The translations under genes and the position numbers were made by a program. From NCBI GenBank assembly GCA_020850735.1, contig JADZEE010000075.1, positions 1 to 40,325 on the forward strand: a stretch of DNA of 40,325 nucleotides, read 5' to 3'. This document shows positions 17,090-25,260 of the stretch, in pieces. Source of the stretch: Gammaproteobacteria bacterium (GTDB taxonomy: Bacteria > Pseudomonadota > Gammaproteobacteria > JADZEE01). Below the pieces are notes generated by a model. The model was not told the DNA's origin. It saw only the letters and a program-made list of their open reading frames with translations, and searched no databases. The stretch's first letter is position 1, and each line of letters begins with the position of its first letter.

Positions 17090-17428
17090 ATGCGCCCGCT
17101 TGCCACCGATTTCACGCGACTCGTGGGTTGTGAGTTGCCGATTCAGTCGGTCGGCATCCCCGGCATTGCCACAACCGAGCTCGCCGCGGCGATCAGCAAT
17201 GCCGGCGCACTGGCCATGGTCGCGGGATCGGGTCTGGAAGCGGGCGCGCTCGCGCCGGTTCCCCACCTGCCGGTAATCGCGCCGACACGGGGTACGCACG
17301 GCCAGGTGGAGGCGATGGCGCTGTACGCGGGTGAATCGGTGGCTGCCGTCAAAGAGATCACGAGTGCTGCGGCGATCGTCGCCGAGCTCGTGGATGGCGC
17401 CAGCCGGTTGCCGCAACGGGACCGCTGA
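17090..17428 (+). pseudogene. nitronate monooxygenase with a large in-frame internal deletion
   Basis: The first ~50 residues (MRPLATDFTRLVGCELPIQS, then ELAAAISNAGALAMVAGSG) match the N-terminus of nitronate monooxygenase / 2-nitropropane dioxygenase FMN barrels. The last ~50 (PVIAPTRGTHGQVEAMALYAGESV and AAIVAELVDGASRL) match the C-terminus of the same family. Everything between, including the FMN phosphate site and catalytic His, is missing. The product is 112 residues against about 320-350 normally. No stop or frameshift occurs at the junction. It is called a pseudogene, but the intact frame and promoter allow for a small expressed protein. The NmrA-like gene follows 25 bp later. Confidence 0.75.
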
Positions 17429-17453
17429 ATCCTCCACGGGACTTCCCCTCGCG

Positions 17454-18347
17454 ATGAACGCTGCCGGTTCGGCTGAGCTGACGCTGGTCACGGGTGCGAC
17501 CGGACGCATCGGCAGCGAGCTGTGCCGCCTGCTGTGCGTTGCCGGTCAGCCGGTGCGTGCATTCGTGCGCACGCCGGCACGGGCCGCGGCGCTGGCGGCG
17601 GTCGGTGCCGAGCTCGCCGTCGGCGATCTCGGCGATCCGGACGCGGTCGCCGCCGCCATGCGTGGTGTGCGGCGCGTATTCATGGTGACGCCCGACACGC
17701 CGCGCCAGGCGCAGATCGAGTCGGATCTGATCGACGCCGCGGAGCGCGCCGGGGTCGCACGGCTCGTCAAGGTGTCCGCCTTCGCGGCCGGGCTCGTACC
17801 GCCGCTCGGTTACGGTATCGGGCACGCCGCCATCGAGGACCGCCTGCGCCACGCCGCGTTGGCCTGGGCCGTGCTGCGACCCTATGTGTTCATGCAGAAT
17901 TTTCTCGATCTCGCCGCCGTCATCGTCAACCGCGGGATCATCCCCTTGCCGCTCGGCGCGGCGCGCGTGAGCTTCGTGGACGCCCGCGATGTGGCGCGGG
18001 TCGGGCAGGTGCTGCTGCGCGAGGATGCGCCGAGCGGGCGGGTGTTCGAAGTCACCGGTCCGATGGCGATGACGGTGGCGGACGTCGCCGCGGCACTGAC
18101 CGGCGCTCTGGGCACGGGCGTGTGTTACAAGGCGGTGCCCGGGTGGCTCGCGGGCCTCACGATGCTGGCCGGTGGCGTGAGCCGCTGGCACGTGGTCCGG
18201 CGTCTCGCGCTGCTGCGCATGCTCCGCGCCGGCGGTGAGGCGGCGGTGCGTGACACCGTACCGCGGCTGACCGGCACGCCGGCGCGGGTGTTCAGCGAGT
18301 TCGTCTACGATCATCGCAAGGCGTTCCTGCGCGCGACCGGCGCGTGA
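17454..18347 (+). CDS. NmrA-like NAD(P)-binding reductase (atypical SDR)
   Basis: Cytoplasmic 297-residue atypical SDR. The N-terminal Rossmann motif is LVTGATGRIGSELCRLL, followed by VRAFVRTPARAAAL (the basic residues suggest NADP binding) and VGDLGDPDAVAAAMRG. VFMVTPDTPRQAQIE and VKVSAFAAG continue the NmrA/azoreductase-like pattern, and SFVDARDVARVG is the typical later motif. The family includes quinone reductases (QOR2) and redox-sensing proteins without catalysis. The ATG at 17454 is chosen because upstream sequence belongs to the preceding remnant. The stop TGA forms the first base of dispersed element copy 2. Confidence 0.83.
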   Translation: MNAAGSAELTLVTGATGRIGSELCRLLCVAGQPVRAFVRTPARAAALAAVGAELAVGDLGDPDAVAAAMRGVRRVFMVTPDTPRQAQIESDLIDAAERAGVARLVKVSAFAAGLVPPLGYGIGHAAIEDRLRHAALAWAVLRPYVFMQNFLDLAAVIVNRGIIPLPLGAARVSFVDARDVARVGQVLLREDAPSGRVFEVTGPMAMTVADVAAALTGALGTGVCYKAVPGWLAGLTMLAGGVSRWHVVRRLALLRMLRAGGEAAVRDTVPRLTGTPARVFSEFVYDHRKAFLRATGA

Positions 18348-18527
18348 GAGCTCGTGAAACCATCACCGCGCCTGCTGCGACGGCCCCTGGACGCCCCGGC
18401 CGCGTTGCGGGGACCTCCAAAATCGTTTCCGCAGGCCCGCTGCGCGCGGGATTTCGTGCACCCCCGCGCCTGGCCGGGAACGCCCGCGAACCGTCTCGCT
18501 ACGGCGGGCGGATGTTTCACTAGCTCT
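18347..18527 (+). repeat. dispersed inverted-terminus element, copy 2 (181 bp)
   Basis: The plus-orientation copy starts AGAGCTCGTGAAACC and ends GTTTCACTAGCTCT, 13 of 14 terminal bases being complementary. The A of the NmrA-gene TGA is its first base. TGAG occurs at both boundaries (18345-18348 and 18527-18530), compatible with a 4-bp target duplication that includes the stop codon. Interior sequence is nearly the same as copy 3 and, apart from a ~10-bp gap, copy 1. The MFS gene starts 38 bp beyond its end. Confidence 0.88.
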
Positions 18528-18565
18528 GAGCGGACCGTGATCGCAGCTCGCAGGAACCCGTCGGC

Positions 18566-19795
18566 TTGACCGAGATCATCCACCATCCCGCGATCGCGCG
18601 CCGACTGCGCTCGCCGCTGGTGACGTTGATCATCGCCGGTTTCACGGCGCTGGGGCCGCTGTCGACGGACATGTTCCTGCCGGCGCTGCCCGGCATGGTG
18701 CAGGCGCTGGGCACGAGCATCGAGGCCCTGCAGCTCACGCTCAGTGTCTACCTGTTCGGCTTCGCGCTCTCACACCTGTGCTACGGTCCGCTGGCCGATC
18801 GTTACGGCCGCCGGCCGGTGCTCGCCGCAGGCCTGGTCGCCTACGTGCTCGCGAGCGCGGGTTGCGCGCAGTCGACGTCGGTGGAGACGCTGATCGCTTT
18901 CCGTTTGCTGCAGGCGTTCGGCGCCAGTGCGGCCATCGTCATCGGCCGGGCGATGATACGCGACATCTACGGGCCGCTCGAAGCCGGCCGCGTGCTCTCC
19001 TACATGGCCAGCATCATGGCGGTGGCACCGATGCTGGCGCCCACGCTGGGTGGTTACCTGACGTCCTGGCTGGGTTGGTCGAGCGTGTTCTGGGTGCTCG
19101 GCAGCATCGGGCTCGCGGGCCTGATCCTGCTGCTGGTGGTGGTGCCCGAGTCCTTCCCCGAGCGCAACCTGGAGGCGCTGCGCCCGGGCGGGCTGTGGCG
19201 CAGCGCCGTCACGCTGCTGCGGCACCGGCTGTTTCTCGGCTACGCGGCCACGTCGGGCTCGTTGTTCGCCGCGTTCTTCGCGTTCATCTCGGGCGCGCCG
19301 TACGTATTCGTGGATCACCTGGGCATGCGACCGGAGCATTTCGGCTTCCTGTTCATGGGCATCGGTGGCGTTTACATGGTGACCACGGCCATCGTCGGGC
19401 GCGTGCACCATCGTTACGATTCGGCGCGCCTGACCGGTGTCGGCGCGGGGCTGGCCGCGGCTGCGGGCGTCGCGATGCTCGTCGTGGCGGCACTGGACGT
19501 CGGCAGTGCGCTGGTCCTGATCTGCCCCCAGTTCGTGCTCGTGGCCGCCGCCGGGATGGTGCTGCCACAGTCGCTCGCCGGCGCGCTCGCGCCGTTCCCG
19601 CGCATCGCCGGATCGGCGTCGGCGTTGCTGGGATTCCTGCAGATGGTCCTGGCCGCGGTGGTCGGTGGTCTGGTCGGTTTGTTCCACGATGGCGGGCCGA
19701 TGGCGATGGCGGTGGCCATGGCGGTGGCCGGCCTCGCGACGGTGCTGGCCTGGGCGGCCGGCGTACGGCCGCGGTCGCGGTCGCAATGCGGCTGA
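18566..19795 (+). CDS. Bcr/CflA-family drug:H+ antiporter (MFS)
   Basis: Inner-membrane exporter of 409 residues with twelve predicted hydrophobic segments. The family signature FTALGPLSTDMFLPALPGM lies in the first membrane segment. GPLADRYGRRPVLAAG is MFS motif A between TM2 and TM3. FRLLQAFGASAAIVIGRAMIRD precedes TM5, and MAVAPMLAPTLGGYL is the antiporter motif C region. Relatives (Bcr, CflA/CmlA) export bicyclomycin, chloramphenicol or sulphonamides. In a catabolic region it may instead remove toxic intermediates. The start is TTG at 18566 preceded by AGGAA. Confidence 0.88.
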   Translation: MTEIIHHPAIARRLRSPLVTLIIAGFTALGPLSTDMFLPALPGMVQALGTSIEALQLTLSVYLFGFALSHLCYGPLADRYGRRPVLAAGLVAYVLASAGCAQSTSVETLIAFRLLQAFGASAAIVIGRAMIRDIYGPLEAGRVLSYMASIMAVAPMLAPTLGGYLTSWLGWSSVFWVLGSIGLAGLILLLVVVPESFPERNLEALRPGGLWRSAVTLLRHRLFLGYAATSGSLFAAFFAFISGAPYVFVDHLGMRPEHFGFLFMGIGGVYMVTTAIVGRVHHRYDSARLTGVGAGLAAAAGVAMLVVAALDVGSALVLICPQFVLVAAAGMVLPQSLAGALAPFPRIAGSASALLGFLQMVLAAVVGGLVGLFHDGGPMAMAVAMAVAGLATVLAWAAGVRPRSRSQCG

Positions 19796-19940
19796 CGCCT
19801 TACCTGCAGCCGCACCATCACGCTCCCGGGGGCCCGGCCGCGGCAGCGTCGCTGGACGGGGTGGGGAGACCCGGCGCGTGCCTTCTGTCGCGCGCACGCA
19901 GCGGGCACAATGCCGCACACGCGAATTCTGGAGACCGGCC

Positions 19941-20582
19941 ATGAAGCTGTACGGTTACTGGCGATCGTCCGCCGCGTACCGGGTACGCATCGCGCTCAAC
20001 CTGAAGCAGCTCGATTACGACCAGCAGTTTATCCACCTGCGCCAGCGCGAGCAGAGCGCGCCGGCCTATCTCGCGGTCAACCCGCAGGGGCGGGTGCCGA
20101 CCCTGGAGCTCGATGACGGCCGCCACCTGGGCCAGTCGCTGGCCATCATCGAATATCTCGACGAGATCCATCCGCAGCCGCCGCTGCTGCCGGGCGACGC
20201 GTTCGCGCGGGCACGGGTGCGCCAACTCGCCCTGCTCATCGCCTGCGACGTCCACCCGCTCAACAACTTCTCCGTGCTCAACACGCTAACGGAACTGTTC
20301 GGCGCCGACGAGACCGGTCGCAGCCGCTGGTATCGTCTGCACGTCGAACAGGGGCTGCGCGCCATGGAGGCGCTGCTTGCGGGGGATGCCGGCGGCGGCC
20401 GTTACTGCCACGGCGACGCGCCGACGCTCGCCGACGTGTGCCTGGTGCCGCAGCTGTACAACGCCAGGCGGTTCGGCTGCGATCTGAGCGGCTGTCCGAC
20501 GCTGGTGGCCATCGATCGCCGCTGTCTTGCACTCGAGGCCTTCGCGCGCGCCGTGCCGGAGGCGCAGCCCGACGCGCAATGA
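19941..20582 (+). CDS. maiA: zeta-class GST: maleylacetoacetate (or maleylpyruvate) isomerase
   Basis: Glutathione-dependent cis-trans isomerase, 213 residues, of the zeta class. The diagnostic motif SSAAYRVRIALNLK (SSxxxRVRIAL) lies at about 9-22, with YLAVNPQGRVPTLELDDG and LGQSLAIIEYLDE completing the glutathione site. The usual job is isomerising maleylacetoacetate to fumarylacetoacetate (homogentisate pathway). Some relatives act on maleylpyruvate in the gentisate pathway. No ring-cleavage dioxygenase or fumarylacetoacetase is in the window, so which reaction applies is open. The ATG at 19941 has CTGGAG upstream. It converges with the DUF2783 / FAD-hydroxylase genes. Confidence 0.88.
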   Translation: MKLYGYWRSSAAYRVRIALNLKQLDYDQQFIHLRQREQSAPAYLAVNPQGRVPTLELDDGRHLGQSLAIIEYLDEIHPQPPLLPGDAFARARVRQLALLIACDVHPLNNFSVLNTLTELFGADETGRSRWYRLHVEQGLRAMEALLAGDAGGGRYCHGDAPTLADVCLVPQLYNARRFGCDLSGCPTLVAIDRRCLALEAFARAVPEAQPDAQ

Positions 20583-20633
20583 TCGATCCGGGATCGGGGC
20601 CGGTGCAATGCGCGCGCAAAGGTGCGCCCGGAG

Positions 20634-20651
20634 GTGCGGTTGCAGCCGCAC
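20634..20651. repeat. short hairpin between convergent genes, degenerate REP-like
   Basis: GTGCGG and CCGCAC flank a 6-base loop (TTGCAG). The 18-mer matches the palindrome at 18-35 at most positions. It lies between the convergent maiA and DUF2783 genes and could be a worn REP copy or a weak transcription-end hairpin. There is no T-run. Confidence 0.35.
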
Positions 20652-20717
20652 ACCCCGCCCGGCGGCACCATCACGGCCGAGGATTCCGCGGATCGTGACG
20701 ACCGGTGGCAGCCGGCC

Positions 20718-20927
20718 CTACGCCGGCCCGGCGGGACGCACCAGCTCGAGGATGCGATCGAGCAGCTCGCGGTCCGCGACCTGGTTGGCGAGCAGCATGA
20801 TCAGCTTGGCGTTGACCATGTGGCTCTGCGCGGGCGTGAGCCCCTCGTGCAGGTCGATCAGCTTTTCGTAGAACCCGTCCGGATCGTCGATCCGCAGGTC
20901 CGTGTGCAGGCTCATCCTTCCCATCAT
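20718..20927 (-). CDS. DUF2783 small protein
   Basis: Small protein of 65-69 residues matching the DUF2783 pattern: DPDGFYEKLIDLHEGLT, then AKLIMLLANQVAD and a C-terminal helical end LLDRILELV. These proteins are usually encoded immediately after an FAD-dependent aromatic hydroxylase, as here (8 bp gap). No biochemical function is established that I can name. The ATG at 20927 has GGTGAG at good spacing. The internal ATG at 20915 gives the core family start but has GGAAGG directly abutting it. It is too short to be convincing without the neighbour, but the context is typical. Confidence 0.78.
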   Translation of the reverse strand: MMGRMSLHTDLRIDDPDGFYEKLIDLHEGLTPAQSHMVNAKLIMLLANQVADRELLDRILELVRPAGPA

Positions 20928-20935
20928 GACGGCGC

Positions 20936-22597
20936 TCACCCGCGGCCGCAGGCGAGATCGCGCGCGCGGGCGACGCGATCCGGATCGAACTCGCGCCAGC
21001 GCCCGGTGACGTGCTGGTCGGGCCGGATGAGATAACAGCTGCCGGGGCGGACATCGAAGTGCTGGCCGACCAGCCCCTGGATGTCCACCAGCTCGTCGGG
21101 TCCCGACGCCGTGGCCCCGGCCGGGCGGATGACCTTCGTGCGCACGGGCACGTCGTCGCCGGCCAGCGCGCGCAGCGACGCCGGATCCGGCTCGGTGCCC
21201 GTGGCGAAGTACAGGTTGATGAATTCCTCCCCGAGCTGGCGCAGCAGCCAGCTCGCTTCGCCGTCGACCATCACCGGGGCGTCGAGGCAGGGCGAGCCCG
21301 GACACTGGCGACGGTTGAAGTCATCACCGTCGTCGGCGTTCAGCGGCGAATCGTGCAGCACGGCCGGAACCGACAGGCGGCCGCTGTTGACGAAGCGACG
21401 GGCGAATTCAAACTCGCGCGCGAGCTCCAGGGTCGCGTCGCGAAACATGCGGCTCACCTCGGTCCTGGGCGTCATGAAGTCGATGGAACGCGTCGAATTG
21501 CAGATGTTCTCGTCGGCGGCGTAGGTGCGTTCGGCGTCGTAGCTGTCGAGCAGCGAGGGCGGCGCCTTGCCCTGCATGACCAGGGCGAGCTTCCACACCA
21601 GATTGTCCACGTCCTGGATGCCGCTGTTCGCGCCCCGGGCGCCGAACGGTGAGACCAGGTGGGCGGAGTCGCCCGCGAAGATCACGCGATCGTGCACGAA
21701 GTTGCGCATGCGCTGGCAGCGAAAGGTGTAGATCGACAGCCACTCGTACTCGAACTTCATGTCCTCGCCGAGCATGGCGCGGATGCGCCGGCCGACGTTC
21801 TCCGGTTTCAGCTCCTCATCGCGGTCGATGTCCGAGCCGAGCTGGAAATCGATGCGCCACACGTCATCGGGCTGCATGTGCAGCAACGCGGAGTAATCCG
21901 GGTTGAACGGTGGATCGAACCAGTACCGGCGTTCGGACGGCAGGTCCGCCTCCATGCGGATGTCGGCGATGAGGAAGTGATCGTTGAAGGTCTCGCCCTC
22001 GGCCGTGAGACCGAGCATGGTGCGCACGGGGCTCCTGCTGCCGTCGCAGGCGATGAGCCAGTCACAGGTGAGATCGTATTCGCCTGCCGGCGTGCGCACC
22101 CGTACCGTGACGTGATCCGCGGCCGGCTGCACGCCCACGACCTCGCTGCGCCAGCGCAGCTCGGCGAGCCCGTGCGCGGCGACCGTGTCGACCAGGAACT
22201 CCTCGGCGTAGTACTGCTGCAGGTTGATGAACGCGGGGTAGTGCTGTCCCCGATCCTGGAGCAGGTTGTAGCTGTAGACCGGTTGCGGATCGTCGCGAAA
22301 GAACACCTTGCCGGTGTTCCAGGTCACGCCCTTGGCGAGCATGCGCTCGCCACAACCGAGCCGATCGAGGATCTCCAGCGTGCGCTTGGCCCAGCAGATC
22401 GCGCGCGAGCCGACGCTGACCGTGTTGTCCTCGTCGAGGATGACCGAACGGATGCCCTTGCGATGCAGGTCGATCGCGGTGGCGAGGCCGATCGGGCCCG
22501 CACCGACGATAACGACGGGAAAGTGGCCCGCCCTGCCGCGGCCGAGCTCGGGCGGCGGTGTGAAAGCGTACTCGGGATACTGGTAGGTCGTCGCCAT
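20936..22597 (-). CDS. FAD-dependent aromatic monooxygenase (PHBH/MhpA-like)
   Basis: Soluble group-A flavoprotein hydroxylase of 553 residues. It has the N-terminal GxGxxG motif VVIVGAGPIGLATAIDL (about 27-43), the DG motif DWLIACDGSRSPVR (about 187), and the GD motif RVIFAGDSAHLVSPFGARG (about 315), which binds FAD ribose. The C-terminal thioredoxin-like domain resembles that of 3-(3-hydroxyphenyl)propionate and phenol hydroxylases. It uses NAD(P)H and O2 to hydroxylate a phenolic substrate. Substrate is unresolved. A hydroxybenzoate-type compound would link it with the zeta GST nearby. It is followed by DUF2783 and preceded by an MBL gene on the same strand. Confidence 0.88.
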   Translation of the reverse strand: MATTYQYPEYAFTPPPELGRGRAGHFPVVIVGAGPIGLATAIDLHRKGIRSVILDEDNTVSVGSRAICWAKRTLEILDRLGCGERMLAKGVTWNTGKVFFRDDPQPVYSYNLLQDRGQHYPAFINLQQYYAEEFLVDTVAAHGLAELRWRSEVVGVQPAADHVTVRVRTPAGEYDLTCDWLIACDGSRSPVRTMLGLTAEGETFNDHFLIADIRMEADLPSERRYWFDPPFNPDYSALLHMQPDDVWRIDFQLGSDIDRDEELKPENVGRRIRAMLGEDMKFEYEWLSIYTFRCQRMRNFVHDRVIFAGDSAHLVSPFGARGANSGIQDVDNLVWKLALVMQGKAPPSLLDSYDAERTYAADENICNSTRSIDFMTPRTEVSRMFRDATLELAREFEFARRFVNSGRLSVPAVLHDSPLNADDGDDFNRRQCPGSPCLDAPVMVDGEASWLLRQLGEEFINLYFATGTEPDPASLRALAGDDVPVRTKVIRPAGATASGPDELVDIQGLVGQHFDVRPGSCYLIRPDQHVTGRWREFDPDRVARARDLACGRG

Positions 22598-22665
22598 CGT
22601 TCACCTGCGATCGTTCGCCCGCCCGTTGCCGGCCCGGCCGCCGGGGCGGCCGGGCGGCGCATGAT

Positions 22666-23619
22666 CTACTCGCCCTCGAGTGACGCCCACATCTCGGCGT
22701 CGCGTTCGGCGGTCCAGATGCGCGGATCGCGCAAGCCGCCGGCCTCGTCGTAGGCACGGGAGACGTCGAAGGGCAGGGAATGATTGAAAATCACCCAGTG
22801 GCCGAATTCCGGTTGCAGGCGCGCGTAGGTTTCGCGGTAGATCTCGTTCAGCGACTTGCCGGCGGCACGGCCGTCCTTCACCGACTGGAACATCTTGGTG
22901 ACGAAGGCGCGGGTGCCGGCGAGCGCCGCCTGCACCGTCTCCGGCGTCGTCAGGGCGTCGCCCCGGCCGGGTACCAGCGCCCGCGGTTTCAGGGCCGCGA
23001 GATTGTCCAGGGTCTGCGGCCAGTCGCTGAGATAGGCGTCGCCGGTGTAGGGCGTGGCGCCGTATTCGACCAGGTCGCCGCTGAACAGCACCCGCTCCTG
23101 CGGCAGCCAGGCGACGGTGTCGCCCTTGGTGTGGCCGCGACCGAGCTGGAGCAGCTTCACCTCGGTCTTGCCCAGCCACAGGGTCAGCTCGCCCGTGAAG
23201 GTGATGGTCGGCCAGGTCAGCCCCGGGATCGTCTCGGCGGCGCGAAACAGGCGCGGGAAGCGCTCATATTCGGATTTGTAGTCCGCTTCGCCGCGTTCGA
23301 CGATGAGGTCGTAGGTGTCGCGGCTGGCGATGATGTGCTCGGCGCCGTAGGCGGAAGCGCCGAGGACGCGTACGGCGTGGTAGTGGCTCATGAACACGTA
23401 TTTGATCGGCTTGTCGGTGACGGTCCGGATCTTCGCGATCACGTCGCGCGCCATCACCGGGGTCGCCTGGGTGTCGAGGACCATGACGGCGTTCTCGCCG
23501 ATGATGACGCCCGTGTTCGGGTCACCCTCGGCGGTATAGGCGTAGGCGGTATCCGCCAGCCGGGTGAAGCTGATTTTCTTGTCTTCGAGATCTGCCTGGG
23601 ATGCGAATGTCTTGCTCAC
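22666..23619 (-). CDS. MBL-fold protein with an altered zinc motif
   Basis: Soluble 317-residue metallo-beta-lactamase-fold protein. The normal HxHxDH is replaced by SHYHAVRVLGAS: the two first His are kept but Asp and the following His are absent. Later ligands seem present (GRGHTKGDTVAW and VLFSGDLVE). The start is GTG at 23619 with AGGAG upstream. The open frame to 23655 is not supported. It lies 68 bp before the FAD hydroxylase on the same strand. A mononuclear-metal hydrolase or a lactonase with changed chemistry is possible, as is loss of catalysis. Confidence 0.8.
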   Translation of the reverse strand: MSKTFASQADLEDKKISFTRLADTAYAYTAEGDPNTGVIIGENAVMVLDTQATPVMARDVIAKIRTVTDKPIKYVFMSHYHAVRVLGASAYGAEHIIASRDTYDLIVERGEADYKSEYERFPRLFRAAETIPGLTWPTITFTGELTLWLGKTEVKLLQLGRGHTKGDTVAWLPQERVLFSGDLVEYGATPYTGDAYLSDWPQTLDNLAALKPRALVPGRGDALTTPETVQAALAGTRAFVTKMFQSVKDGRAAGKSLNEIYRETYARLQPEFGHWVIFNHSLPFDVSRAYDEAGGLRDPRIWTAERDAEMWASLEGE

Positions 23620-23843
23620 GATGGGAATGCTCCTGTGCTGTGCCGGCCGCCGCAAGTGCGATCATGCCAAAGACCGGCGCGAGGCGCCGCAGCCGGCGCG
23701 GGGAACCGCGCCTTGCGGCGGTGCGTCACCGGTGCCGGTGCTACGCCGGGATGATAGGGCGCCGTCGCCGATGGCGGTAGAGTGTAGCCGCCGGCCACGG
23801 CTGCCGGCAGCGACGGCACCGCCATAGCCAAGGGAGAACGATC

Positions 23844-24956
23844 ATGGGCGAGCACCGGTCACCACCGTTTCGCGCCGAGCACATCGGCTCTTTGCTGCGT
23901 CCGCCGGCGCTCAAGCAGGCGCTCGCGGCGCACGGCCGGGGTGAGCTGTCGCACGCGGATCTGCACGCGCTCGAAGACCGGCTGATCCTCGACGCCATCG
24001 CCCTGCAGGAGTCCGTCGGCCTGCAATCGGTCACCGACGGCGAGTTCCGGCGCAGCATCTACTTCGGACACTTTCCGCAGGCCGTCGCGGGCTTCACGGA
24101 CATGGAGGCCGAACTCGATTTCCAGGACGCGAACGGGCAGCGGATGAGATACCAGACGCCCGTGGTGACCGGCACGCTGCGCCGTGAACGGGGGATCGCC
24201 ACCGAGGAATTCCGCTACGTCCGGGCGCACACCCGGGCGACGCCCAAAGTGACCCTGCCGAGCCCGTGCTCGCAGCACTACTTCCGCTGGCGGGAGGGCA
24301 TCTCGGATCGGGTATACCCGGATCTCGAGCTGTTTTTCGCCGACGTCGCCCGGGTCTACCGGGAAGAGCTCGCCGCGCTGGCGGATCTCGGCGCGACCGT
24401 CGTGCAACTCGACGACGTCTCGCTGCCGCTGCTGTGCGATGCCCGATTGCGCGCGGGTGTGCAGGCACGCGGGTACGATCCGGACGCCCTGGTCGATACC
24501 TACGTCGCGGCCAACAATGCCGCGTTGCGCGAGCGCCCGCCCGGCCTGCGCGTCGGCATGCACCTGTGCCGCGGCAATAACCAGGGCAAATGGCTGGGCG
24601 AGGGCGGTTACGAGGCGATTGCGGAAAAACTGTTCACGGGGCTCGAGATCGATTTCTTCTGCCTGGAGTACGACGGCCCCCGCGCCGGCAGCTTCGAGCC
24701 GCTGCGCTTCATGCCGGCGGACAAGAGCGTGGTGCTCGGTCTGGTCAGCAGCAAAACGCCCGTGCTGGAGAGCGTGGACGAGCTGTGCCGGCGGATCGAG
24801 GAGGCCGGTCGTTACGTGCCGCTCGAGCGCCTGTGCCTGAGCCCGCAATGCGGCTTCGCCAGCACCGCGCCCGGCAATCCGCTCACGGCAGCGGATCAGC
24901 GCCGCAAGCTCGAGCGGGTGGTCGAGGTGGCCCGGCGGACCTGGGGAACGGCCTGA
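23844..24956 (+). CDS. MetE-like (cobalamin-independent methionine synthase II family) methyltransferase
   Basis: Soluble protein of 370 residues corresponding only to the C-terminal catalytic barrel of MetE. The N-terminal signature FRAEHIGSLLRPP is typical of this short family. All four expected zinc ligands are seen: His and Cys in GMHLCRGNN, Glu in FCLEYDGPRAG, Cys in LSPQCGFAST. VQLDDVSLPLL supplies an Asp used for substrate amine or thiol binding in relatives. Full-length MetE is about 750 residues, so a folate-independent or alternative methyl donor reaction is likely. Such genes often occur in xenobiotic clusters. Demethylation of an aromatic or thioether compound is one guess. The gene is divergent from the MBL gene. 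Confidence 0.82.
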   Translation: MGEHRSPPFRAEHIGSLLRPPALKQALAAHGRGELSHADLHALEDRLILDAIALQESVGLQSVTDGEFRRSIYFGHFPQAVAGFTDMEAELDFQDANGQRMRYQTPVVTGTLRRERGIATEEFRYVRAHTRATPKVTLPSPCSQHYFRWREGISDRVYPDLELFFADVARVYREELAALADLGATVVQLDDVSLPLLCDARLRAGVQARGYDPDALVDTYVAANNAALRERPPGLRVGMHLCRGNNQGKWLGEGGYEAIAEKLFTGLEIDFFCLEYDGPRAGSFEPLRFMPADKSVVLGLVSSKTPVLESVDELCRRIEEAGRYVPLERLCLSPQCGFASTAPGNPLTAADQRRKLERVVEVARRTWGTA

Positions 24957-25260
24957 ATCGGTCGACGGCCGTGGTTGCCGCGCGCCGATACGACGGCGAC
25001 CGAACCTGCGCAGGACCGCGCACTCGCCCCGGTTGTTGTATTTGGGCTACATAAAGGGAATTCGAGTCGTCTGGCCGCACAGGCTGGTGGTAATCGTAAA
25101 TTCTTCGACAGTCTCTCAATATATAGCGCTAACACCATGAGTTCATTTGTGACCGAGCGTCCATCATTCGATTCGTCTGGACCAGAAACCGCTTAACAGA
25201 CCGGCAAATCTGTGCTTAAATCGCGACGATAAACCGATTCACCACTCGAAGGTGCCCACG
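24957..25260 (+). promoter_or_regulatory. AT-richer leader and promoter of the first TonB receptor
   Basis: This gene-free stretch of 304 bp is clearly richer in A+T than its neighbours from about 25030 on. Within it, TTAACA (25193-25198, 5/6 match to the -35 box), a 17-bp spacer and TTAAAT (25216-25221) preceded by TG at 25213 form a convincing sigma-70 promoter with an extended -10. Transcription would start near 25228, leaving a leader of about 33 bases. AAGG sits about 8 bases before the ATG at 25261. No Fur-box-like palindrome was recognised with confidence. Confidence 0.5.

Noticed and set aside
18354..18569. Frame starting MKPSPRLL inside the dispersed element
   Set aside because: The same start occurs in all three copies, but the ~10-bp gap and other small length differences put the rest in different frames, so no peptide is conserved.
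25136..25195. 19-codon frame in the TonB receptor leader
   Set aside because: Too short, no ribosome-binding site and it lies upstream of the predicted transcription start. It could only matter if transcription began further upstream.
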